Origin: Porphyridium purpureum | Lineage: Eukaryota > Rhodophyta > Bangiophyceae > Porphyridiales > Porphyridiaceae | DNA length: 41,429 bases | NCBI GenBank assembly: GCA_008690995.1 | Contig: VRMN01000034.1 | Coordinates: 1-41,429 of the forward strand | Reading direction: 5' to 3' | Part shown: one piece after another, positions 9,443 through 17,443 of the stretch | Layout of the letters: every line of letters begins with the position of its first letter | Numbering within the stretch: position 1 is the first letter of the stretch | The notes under the pieces: model-generated | Databases searched by the model: none | What the model was told of the DNA's origin: nothing | The model's input: the letters and a program-made list of their open reading frames with translations, nothing else | Made by a program: the position numbers and the translations under genes

Positions 9443-11791
9443 CTAGGTTGTTTCCGTGTCTGTTTCGCTTGGCTTTGAAGTTGTGTTTGTGTTTGGAAGC
9501 ATGCTCACGTCGTCGGCAGAGTGAGGATCTGCTTGGTGACTCAGAAGCGCCCTAAGCTGCGCCACTTTCTGGTCCAGTTTTGTAAAGCCTTCGATCTTGT
9601 ATTCCGCATCTTTCAACTCACGCTCGAGGCTCGCGCGCCACGGCGCGCCGACGGGAGCATCTGCCATTTGGTCGAGCAACTTTTCGTAGTGCGCGCGCAT
9701 GTCAGGCATACTGCACAAATGCAGCTCCATCTGGCTCAGAATCTCTGCGGCGAGAGACACGTTCATAGCGCCTTGCGCAACCGCATTGGTCACGACCGAG
9801 CCAAGCGCGGAGAACACGACCACATCCAGCGACCCGCCGTGCTTCGTTTGAAGAGCGTGGAACTGCGCAATTGCTTCCTCCGCACGCGGCGGCTGTGCCA
9901 TACCAAGCGCGTACATGTAAGCCGTCGATACCTCCATGCTCAGCGCATCCTGTTCCACACATCTGGAGTAAACCTCATCGCAGAGGTCCAGCCGGCCCAG
10001 CCGGCTAAAAGTTTCAACAAGTTTGGCTGCCGCGCCGGCCTTTGCGTCAAGAGCATGTGATGCGGTATCCGGAACCTTCACCATGGCCCCGCTCAAGGCT
10101 GTTGAAGGCGCTTCTTGTTTTCCAAGCTCGCTTTCACCGGACGGGACCGCGCGGTCATGCTGCTGCTCCCCGTCAAGGCTCGTCATGCTCGTAGGGTGTG
10201 GTTCGTGCGGATGAATCTCAATGCGCGCACTCTCATCGCCACTGCCGCCACACGTGGGCTGCGTGCTTGACCCAAACAGCATGTGCAGCAAGTCGACAAC
10301 GCGCGCGCTGTGCGCGCACTGCTCGGCTAGAGCGTCGTACGCAAAGGCATGCATCATGCCCATATTTGGTGCGTACTGTGTGTGACACAAGTTGGCAATT
10401 CGCAACGCGTCGTCAAGCCGCCCACCCGCAGCCGCTAGGTAGACGACGTAGCTGGCTGAGATGCTGTCATCGTACAGAAAGACGGCAAGGGCAGCCTCAG
10501 CGGCATGCGTCGCATCAAGCCGCTGCGGTTGCTCGCTCACGGCACAGTACAGGTGTTTGAGGTACGCACGCAGCAGCCGCATCGCTTCGCGTTCATCCGA
10601 GCCAAGCAACTGCAGTCGCATAGCGCGAGCAAGCTCGTGCGCAAGAGGCAGTAGCTCGTCATCAGCGCCTCGCCGCACACACTCTGGTATGTAATGCTGC
10701 ACATGCCGCTGCTGTAGCCGGTAGCCAAATGTCTCGTATATTAAGCGCATGTGCTCGCGCGCCGCCTCGAACTCTCCTGCGTGCACGAACGATGACAGCA
10801 GGAGGTTTGCAACGCGAGGCGATGGCAGCGTTTGTAGCACACTGAACTGATCCAAAATCCAGCGCGCTTCGTCAGCGATAGGCAGTTCCGAACCACTCGA
10901 ACACACCCAGGCACCGCAATTCAGGAGCGCGACATCCGGCTGGACCACGCTGCAAAACGGCGGTGCGCGAAGCACCTGCCACACCTGACGGGCAGACAGT
11001 GCGTCATGCACAGCAAGGAAGCCCAACAGCACTCGGGTAAAGGCGTCGGCGTCGACCTCTGCACCGTGGATGCGTAGCGAGTCGTAGAATGCATGCACCA
11101 TGAGGTCCGGGCGGCCGCACATCGAGTAGAAGCTGATGAGTGCCTTGCTCGTAATGAGCGGAAGAACAAGCGCATCACGTCGTGGGACTAGGTTGAACGC
11201 CGCTAAAACGATATTCACCTTTCGCAAGGGCTTTGCGAGAGGCATTAAATGCGAAAGAACGTGTGAATTTGGCCGAACGCCGTGAAGGCGAGCACGCCGC
11301 AACGCACGCACGGCAAAAAGCAGACGCTGTCGCGAATCCATTTCGTCTGGTGGCACCTGTCGAAGCAGACGCACACAAAAGCCCAGCGTATAACTGTCGT
11401 ATCGTGCTCGACTCGATTCCAGAGCCCGCAGCGATCCCATGACGCTCGCCTTGCCTCTCAAGGCGCTAAGAAGCACGTCATTCAGCACCCTCGTTTGCGA
11501 GCGTTCCTGTTCGAGCTTGCTATATATCGGCGACGCGGCTCTCGAGTCCGCGTTTGAGGAATATGACCGTGCTGAGCCGCAAACGCGCACATAATGCGTA
11601 GCGTCCCCTTCATTTTTGCGGTCCAATTTGATCTCAGCGGCGTTTCGTCGGCAGCAACATGCGACGACCTTCTCGCAAGTGACAGAGTTGACATGTGCGC
11701 GCCATTTCCTCCACCCGCCATACCATCGCACCGCGCTTGTTTCGTACTTGAGAATCACGTGCATGCGAGCCTGCGCATACGCGCGTAGCAT
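9443..11791 (-). CDS. PPR-like helical-repeat protein, paralogue A (probably organellar)
   Basis: This belongs to a local family of three with paralogues B and C. From the first ATG (11791) it is 782 residues; the frame continues 17 codons upstream to a TTG. The N terminus is rich in Arg, Ala and Tyr and poor in acidic residues (MLRAYAQARMHVILKYE), as in mitochondrial or plastid presequences. The core module, about residues 100-390, shows the family signature: FAVRALRRAR, RKVNIVLA, KALISFY-C-RP, AFYDSLRIHG, DADAFTRVL and VWQVLRAPPF, as paired helices like pentatricopeptide repeats. An acidic Ser/Glu/His-rich linker follows, then a second helical part shared with C (MYALGMA and AIAQFHAL). PPR proteins bind organellar RNA for processing, editing or translation; individual PPR codes are not clear here, so RNA binding is inference. 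Confidence 0.8.
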   Translation of the reverse strand: MLRAYAQARMHVILKYETSAVRWYGGWRKWRAHVNSVTCEKVVACCCRRNAAEIKLDRKNEGDATHYVRVCGSARSYSSNADSRAASPIYSKLEQERSQTRVLNDVLLSALRGKASVMGSLRALESSRARYDSYTLGFCVRLLRQVPPDEMDSRQRLLFAVRALRRARLHGVRPNSHVLSHLMPLAKPLRKVNIVLAAFNLVPRRDALVLPLITSKALISFYSMCGRPDLMVHAFYDSLRIHGAEVDADAFTRVLLGFLAVHDALSARQVWQVLRAPPFCSVVQPDVALLNCGAWVCSSGSELPIADEARWILDQFSVLQTLPSPRVANLLLSSFVHAGEFEAAREHMRLIYETFGYRLQQRHVQHYIPECVRRGADDELLPLAHELARAMRLQLLGSDEREAMRLLRAYLKHLYCAVSEQPQRLDATHAAEAALAVFLYDDSISASYVVYLAAAGGRLDDALRIANLCHTQYAPNMGMMHAFAYDALAEQCAHSARVVDLLHMLFGSSTQPTCGGSGDESARIEIHPHEPHPTSMTSLDGEQQHDRAVPSGESELGKQEAPSTALSGAMVKVPDTASHALDAKAGAAAKLVETFSRLGRLDLCDEVYSRCVEQDALSMEVSTAYMYALGMAQPPRAEEAIAQFHALQTKHGGSLDVVVFSALGSVVTNAVAQGAMNVSLAAEILSQMELHLCSMPDMRAHYEKLLDQMADAPVGAPWRASLERELKDAEYKIEGFTKLDQKVAQLRALLSHQADPHSADDVSMLPNTNTTSKPSETDTETT

Positions 11792-12224
11792 CGTAGTCAC
11801 ACTCTTCCTTCGGCGTGACGACAAGCGCTGTGCTGAAATCAAAATAGAGGTAGCTTTGAAAGTGTGGTCGAAGAGTTGGGGACGAGCGTGAGTGCGCAGA
11901 ACACGTTTTCCTTCTTCTAGTGCAAAAATGAACTGAACGGCGTCTGTCTGGACCTGCCATGGACACAGGAAAACACCTAATCTACATTCCTGTCGAAGAC
12001 CGTTTGCAGTCGACTGTCAAATGACTAGTGCGATGGACGCATCATGCTGCACGCTGCGACTTGGAACCAAGCACACCACTTGAGTGTCGGACAGCAGTGC
12101 GTCTGGGTGGTTTGATCAGCTTGGCAAAACCCAGAAAGACCATTGGAAAGACCGCGCTCCGCTACGGCGTTCTCGCGGTGGATGGCTGACTCGCAGAGGA
12201 TGCAACCAACGAGCCCTAGTCCCG
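11792..12224. other. Intergenic region between PPR-like genes A and B
   Basis: This contains the 5' side of gene A and the 3' side of gene B, both on the minus strand. I searched its minus strand for a missing C-terminal exon of gene B matching paralogues A and C and found none. No other feature is visible. Confidence 0.45.
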
Positions 12225-14246
12225 TTAAATATCAGGCTCGTGCGCCCGCTGTCGCTTGCGGCCACGATCGCGGATACGCGACGCTACTTGCTGAATTGAG
12301 TGAGCCATCGGTAAGTGATCACTTACCTGCCAGCGCAAGAAAAGGCGCTGTAGGCTCTCAGACGCCGCAATAGGGTCCAGCTTCCTGTGCTCCACCACTT
12401 CATCCAGTACGTGCGCATACCGATGCAAAAAGGCGGTGCGGTCTTCGTCAGTCGAGCATAAGCGCTCAGCATCCATCAGAACACGGGACAGAGACAACAG
12501 TTCCTCTGACTGTTTGGATGAGACACACTCAGAAAGGAAAAGATTGAGCGAACGCTCGTGCACCACATACTGACAACGGATGGACCAGCGCATCAGTTCT
12601 CGCGCGTCATGGAACAATCCTGCACGGATGGCGGCTGTCGTGAGCAGGTCCACTTTGCGAGCAGTTGGGGTAATACCGAGCTCCTCGTACTTGCGCACGA
12701 TCCATTTCACGTCTTCGCCTGCATCCAGCCGCCTAGACAGAATCCACGCTCCGGTATCCAGCAGGGTCGGCGTAATCTCAACAAGGCCCGGGTCCGAGTG
12801 TGGAGGCGTCCGTAGCACCTTCCACACTTCCCACGCGGCATCAAAGTTTCTTTCCTCCAGGAGCCCATTCAAAACGCGCGTGAAAGCGTCGGCGTCCGCG
12901 ACGCCGTGCACTTGCAACAACTCGTAGAATACATCCAACATGAGCTGCGGGCGCCAGCACGAGCGAAAGTGAGAAATGAGCGCCTTGTACGCGAGCAGAT
13001 TCAGCTGCTGGTGGTGTTGATGTTGAATGATGTGCTTGACCGCAAGCAAAACGTTCACCTTCCCGAGCGAGACAGCCAGCGGCGTCAAGTGCATAATTCG
13101 GTACGAGTCAAAGATTACGCCATCTCTCCGGGCACGCTGGAGCACGCGCACTGCGCACGCGAGGCGCTGGTGACGAAGCATGACGTTCATGGCTGGCATC
13201 GACCGGAACAGACGAAACAGTAGGATCAGTGACATGGTATTCAGCGGCGCCAGTGCAGCAGATTCCAGCAATTGCCGTACGCGAGGCAGATCGGCGTTCT
13301 CATCGTGAGCAACTTGGAGCTGTTCGTTCAGCATACGCGTGTCTGGATGCAAGTTGCGTCGCGCAGCACTTGGGTCGAGTCGACTGGGCGAAACGGCCAC
13401 AGCGCGTATCTCATGCAGCCGATCGAGCGGCTGCTGCTTCAACTCGACCCACTTTTTCTCAATCCAGGTGGCCTCGTCAATATCATTGGCCAACGCAGCG
13501 ACACGGGCCCCCAGCTCGAGCGCGCGTTGGTCAATCTGGACGGTGGATGCGAAGCGAGGAGAGCGCATAAGCTTCCACGTTGACATCGAGTTGCGTGCGT
13601 CCTTGCATGCCAAGTAGCCCATCATCATAAACCGGAAGACATCGGCATCAGCCGTGCGGTATATGCGGAGTAGATCAACAAATGCTTCTTCCATAAGCTT
13701 AGGGCGCTTGCAAGTCGAGAAAAGGGCAATGAGCCCGCCGTATGCGCGAGCGTCGAGTACCTCGTTGCACATATCACGAACGACCAGCGCCAAATTCACT
13801 TTGCGGGAAGGCATGGCCAAAGCCAATATATGCGACAGCGTAAAAGATGTGGCTGCGACGGAGTTCTCGCGAGCAAGTTGAAGCGCGCGCACGACAAAGC
13901 GCAGCCTTTGCCGCATCGTGGCGTCCTTCGCGCGCCTTGCTATGCGCAGGGAATAGTCAAGCGTCCAAAAATTGCAGGCGTCTCGATCTGCTTGGTTGAT
14001 TATATCCTGCGCCTTGCGAAGACTGCAATCATCGTGTAAAACCAAGTCTAGCTTGTTGTTAACAGCCAGAATTCTGTCGAGCATTTCATCTTGCTCCCAT
14101 GCGCTAAGCTCTGGTGGGCGCATGGAGAAAGCCCTCACCTGTTCCCAATGATGTGCGCCGCGCATGAGTCTACGCGTGCACAAAGGTGCGCTCAAAGTCG
14201 CACGGAAAAAAGGGGCCATCCAGAGGCACGTAGGATGAGTCACCAT
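12225..14246 (-). CDS. PPR-like helical-repeat protein, paralogue B, duplicated module and short C terminus
   Basis: Read from the ATG at 14246 (good context, A at -3 and G at +4) this gives 673 residues; an upstream in-frame ATG at 14573 would give 782. The start at 14246 is preferred because it is followed by a presequence-like stretch (MAPFFRATLSAP, CTRRLMRG, VRAFS). The family module occurs twice. Copy 1 (about residues 55-290) has FVVRALQLAR, RKVNLALV and STWKLMRSPRF. Copy 2 (about 300-635) has CAVRVLQRAR, GKVNVLLAVK, DADAFTRVL and VWKVLRTPP. Copy 2 is closer to the plan of paralogue A. Similarity to A and C stops after LFLRWQ (about residue 640). There the DNA reads CAG-GTAAGT, a consensus splice donor, and the 33 residues beyond are unlike the paralogues. 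The gene may continue in an unseen exon or be genuinely truncated. Confidence 0.75.
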   Translation of the reverse strand: MVTHPTCLWMAPFFRATLSAPLCTRRLMRGAHHWEQVRAFSMRPPELSAWEQDEMLDRILAVNNKLDLVLHDDCSLRKAQDIINQADRDACNFWTLDYSLRIARRAKDATMRQRLRFVVRALQLARENSVAATSFTLSHILALAMPSRKVNLALVVRDMCNEVLDARAYGGLIALFSTCKRPKLMEEAFVDLLRIYRTADADVFRFMMMGYLACKDARNSMSTWKLMRSPRFASTVQIDQRALELGARVAALANDIDEATWIEKKWVELKQQPLDRLHEIRAVAVSPSRLDPSAARRNLHPDTRMLNEQLQVAHDENADLPRVRQLLESAALAPLNTMSLILLFRLFRSMPAMNVMLRHQRLACAVRVLQRARRDGVIFDSYRIMHLTPLAVSLGKVNVLLAVKHIIQHQHHQQLNLLAYKALISHFRSCWRPQLMLDVFYELLQVHGVADADAFTRVLNGLLEERNFDAAWEVWKVLRTPPHSDPGLVEITPTLLDTGAWILSRRLDAGEDVKWIVRKYEELGITPTARKVDLLTTAAIRAGLFHDARELMRWSIRCQYVVHERSLNLFLSECVSSKQSEELLSLSRVLMDAERLCSTDEDRTAFLHRYAHVLDEVVEHRKLDPIAASESLQRLFLRWQVSDHLPMAHSIQQVASRIRDRGRKRQRAHEPDI
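12311..12326. repeat. Perfect 16-bp palindrome GTAAGTGATCACTTAC
   Basis: The sequence equals its own reverse complement. It lies inside PPR-like gene B exactly where similarity to its paralogues ends. On the minus strand it directly follows CAG, creating a consensus 5' splice site (CAG-GTAAGT). It could be a real donor, or the footprint of a rearrangement or insertion. Confidence 0.8.
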
Positions 14247-15180
14247 TGTCGCTGACGGAACGTCAATTGTAGATTGCGGCAACAAGTGTCCACGGTTCGT
14301 GTGCAGACTCGCGGTGGTCCCATGGGACTTGAGACCCTCCAAGTAACCTCGGTTTATACTTTTGGCTGACGCTTCTGTGTTGTCCGCCTGCTGCGCAGCA
14401 TGCTGCGTATGCGGCCTTGACGGGCGCTGCACGGTCGCGTACAGTGCGCCCACTTCCGCATGATGGACGGCAGAGACTCGCACGCGGAGCGCAGTACCTG
14501 TCAGACTCCATAATGCGCTCCGCCAAACGGACGGCCCTTTCGGTACGGTCGCGGCCGGATACACCAGCGCCATGCTATGCCTTTAGCACTCTGCGGGATT
14601 CAGCCTGGAGCGGAGATTCCCAGCGTGTACCGAATTTTCCAACGCAGGGGTTTGCGGTTCTGATCAGAAGTCGCGGCAGCAGCTGATCCAGCGGACGGGA
14701 GGCGAAACAGCCAACAACACGGTATCCAATTCTGCGTCGTCTGCCCTCACGCTCTCGAACTGTGCAGCCCGCGAGTTCCTGCTGCCCGCGTCCGCGACAT
14801 GCCGCGGGCGGAAAAGTACAGTAGGACTGTACACTGAACGTGCAGGCGCACGCAGAAACGGGAACCGGGAGCGCGGAGCACAGTAATTGTTGGCGGCAAG
14901 CCAGTTGCACATGCGCGCCGCGCTGCACGCGTACGCGTCTTGCTCACGCTAGCAGCAAATCTCTCGCGGTCTTTCCTTCCTATTTTTATTTCCTGGGTTT
15001 TCCCCCACTGAGATCCGGCACAAGACCAGCGCGCATCCTGTAATCTTATCCGCGTGTTCGGCACGCGGCCACGGACACAATAAAGGCCAAACAGCGTTGG
15101 TTGGAGTGGTGCCCTTTCAGCAGGAAGGACACCATCCGACGCAAAAAGATCAACAATTTTTCCAATGCAACGGAAAAAGG
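14247..15180. other. Intergenic region between PPR-like gene B and the glycosyltransferase
   Basis: This region is 5' of gene B and 3' of the glycosyltransferase. Positions 14247-14573 are open in the gene B frame and may be an N-terminal extension or leader. The rest shows no gene, RNA or repeat that I can identify. Confidence 0.4.
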
Positions 15181-16875
15181 CTAGGCGTCCTTGGCCTTTT
15201 GAGACATGGACGAGCGCTTTCGCGCTGACAAAAGGCGCACGGCGATGGCAAACGCGACGATAGGAGCCAGACCCGCCAACAGCAGCAGCAGATACACATC
15301 CGCAAACGATTGCTGAGTAAAAGACTGCGAGACCTCCGCGAGCTGAAGATGCGAGCTTCCCACAAGAAGTTCCTCCTCCATCACGTCCGCGCCTCGGGAA
15401 ACGCCGTATTGGGGTAGCGAGTTGAGCTGGTACAGCCGGCGCACAGCCGCGGCGACTTCATCGCTGGATGAAATCGCCTCTAATTTGGCAGCCACTTCGG
15501 CAGCTGTAAAGCTGTGGCGATACAGTCGCTCGGCGACACCCAGCTCCACCAGGCGCCACGCATTGCTTGGCTGGTCGCCAAATGCAGGAAGTACTAGCAT
15601 GGGCACGAGGCTCATCACACTCTCACCAATGGACGCAAGACCGCCATGGGTCACAAATGCTAGCGTGTTCCGGTGTGCGAGTACCATGCGCTGATTGAAC
15701 CACGGCTCAAAGCGCACTCGCTCAAGAACATCGGCGCCAAGCGCACTCGTGTCCCAAGCAGCATCATTGCGCTTGGAGACGAGGATCTTGGCGCTAGGGC
15801 CTTTTCGCTGGGCAAATGCAGCACAGCCACGCATCAACTCGGCAAAGCGGTGCTGAGGCACGCGCGCCAGTGAGCCGAGAGCAACAAGCACCACGCCATC
15901 TGACGCCGCGTCTAGCCATTCCCACAGCGCCTGGTCATCTGGTGACATGGCGCCCGACTCGCACGGCCGTTCCCAACGCGAAGCCAAAAACCCAATCAAG
16001 TGCGTCGTCGGCAGAAGCTTTCGCACGGGATCAAAGCCAATGGGGATGGGGGATACAACCCGCCTTCCCAGGATGTTGGTGAGAGGATCCATGTATTGAG
16101 GCAAGCCGACACGAGCCCGTGCCTCATTCAAGCGAGTTGTACCCGCCGCCGTGGCCATGATCATGCGCGGCAGCATTGTTGCTCTCTTCAGGCGGCCGAT
16201 GAACGACAGATGTTCCGCCATCGACACGTCCAGAAACGAGTTTGGAGTCGCCCTGGCTGCCTCATAGTCACCCAAGGACCCAAGTGGACAGGCGACCTGC
16301 ACTACGTACTTGATCTCTTGTGCATGCGCGTAGTCGATCGTTCCCGTCGAAAAAAACGTCGTCACGATGAGGTCCGGAACACCAGTCTTTTCCAAGATGG
16401 ACTTGAGGGAGGTGATTGTCGCTTCATACTGGAATGCAGTACTCTCGACGATCTTTCCAAACACTCGGAGGTAGTCCTGGTCGTTGTCCGTTTCCGACAG
16501 CTGGCCCGTAAGTTCGCTAATCGACCGCTGCGGATTATTGGACAGATTATCGGCCACTTCATACGTCTCGAATCCGTTTCGCTGTGCCATACTTACAAAG
16601 CGGCCCGGAAGCGCAAAGCGACAAGTATGGCCACGCTCCCGAAGCTCCTTGGCGTACGCGACAAAGTAATTGATCTCTGTCGCTGTGTCGAAATCGGATA
16701 CAAATAATACATCACTTGGCGCCGGCCGCGTGAGAGGCGCTTCAATGGAGCTCGCCGCCGCGCGAATGCGCACCACGGCCGCGAGCACTACCACTTTCAG
16801 TAGCAGCCGCAAGCGTGATGGGGCACGGGTGGCGTGCGCGCCAGCCGCTGCCGCAGCTGCCGGACTAGCTAACAT
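15181..16875 (-). CDS. UDP-glycosyltransferase, GT1 family, membrane-anchored
   Basis: GT1 enzymes transfer a sugar from a UDP-sugar to small lipophilic acceptors such as sterols, lipids or pigments. The 564-residue protein starts at the ATG at 16875; the frame continues upstream to a GTG only. A hydrophobic N-terminal segment (about residues 20-40) looks like a signal peptide or anchor. The N-terminal acceptor domain starts VLFVSDFD and is followed by ELRERGHTCRFALPG. The donor-binding signature, about residues 409-440, reads THGGLASIGESVMSLVPMLV and then PAFGDQPSNA, matching the UGT consensus HGG-N-S-E-P-DQ in spacing. A second hydrophobic span at about 527-549 with a basic tail (ARKRSS) matches the C-terminal anchor of animal-type ER UGTs. 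The acceptor is unknown. It lies between two PPR-like paralogues in the same orientation. Confidence 0.85.
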   Translation of the reverse strand: MLASPAAAAAAGAHATRAPSRLRLLLKVVVLAAVVRIRAAASSIEAPLTRPAPSDVLFVSDFDTATEINYFVAYAKELRERGHTCRFALPGRFVSMAQRNGFETYEVADNLSNNPQRSISELTGQLSETDNDQDYLRVFGKIVESTAFQYEATITSLKSILEKTGVPDLIVTTFFSTGTIDYAHAQEIKYVVQVACPLGSLGDYEAARATPNSFLDVSMAEHLSFIGRLKRATMLPRMIMATAAGTTRLNEARARVGLPQYMDPLTNILGRRVVSPIPIGFDPVRKLLPTTHLIGFLASRWERPCESGAMSPDDQALWEWLDAASDGVVLVALGSLARVPQHRFAELMRGCAAFAQRKGPSAKILVSKRNDAAWDTSALGADVLERVRFEPWFNQRMVLAHRNTLAFVTHGGLASIGESVMSLVPMLVLPAFGDQPSNAWRLVELGVAERLYRHSFTAAEVAAKLEAISSSDEVAAAVRRLYQLNSLPQYGVSRGADVMEEELLVGSSHLQLAEVSQSFTQQSFADVYLLLLLAGLAPIVAFAIAVRLLSARKRSSMSQKAKDA

Positions 16876-17443
16876 GCCGAATGAATGCTCACCACCACTC
16901 AGCACCTTGCGAGGTCCCTTGACGAAATCCAACACGGAAGTCGTGAGACGATTTTTCGCACGCAGGGGAGGCTAAAAGAGCGACCTGGAGCGCAGCGCCC
17001 TTTCCAAGGTTTGCTACGCCACTCCAAACCACGCTCCGTGTGCAGCTTGGCGGCTAAATACTCGCCGCCCATGCGCGAGCCGCGGCCCGATTCAGTCCCT
17101 TTCTCATAGCAACCGCGAACATCCGATTCGCGCAGTGCGCGCGAGACGGCTGGAGATTTTCCATAGGCGCAGACGCCCAATTTTGCCGCTGGCGACACAC
17201 GCCATGTCAGGCCATGCACGCGCGGCCCCGTGTGAAAACAGCTCGCGAAGGCGATTCGCCGGTGATCCGGTCGATCGGTGATTTGTGCGCCCAATCAAGT
17301 CGCTGAACCATCAGGTTGCGCCACGTAACGCTCGCCACGTAACGCTCGCAAGCTGTACTGTAAACGCTGTACGGTACAGTCGAACGCTGCACCGCGCGTC
17401 GCGCCGCGCGCGTGGAAGCGGCTGGACTGCGCGCAAGCGGGGA
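16876..17443. other. Intergenic region upstream of the glycosyltransferase
   Basis: This region is 5' of the glycosyltransferase and 3' of PPR-like gene C. It contains a GGCGGC/GCCGCC inverted repeat (about 17049-17069) and a duplicated 14-mer (see 17320-17347). It probably contains the glycosyltransferase promoter. Confidence 0.45.
17320..17347. repeat. Tandem duplicate of a 14-bp unit GCCACGTAACGCTC
   Basis: Two exact copies stand head to tail. Each contains CACGTA, close to the CACGTG core bound by bZIP/bHLH factors. Just to the right lie inverted CTGTAC and GTACAG motifs (about 17353-17379). The cluster lies upstream of the glycosyltransferase, so a regulatory role is possible but not shown. 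Confidence 0.55.
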
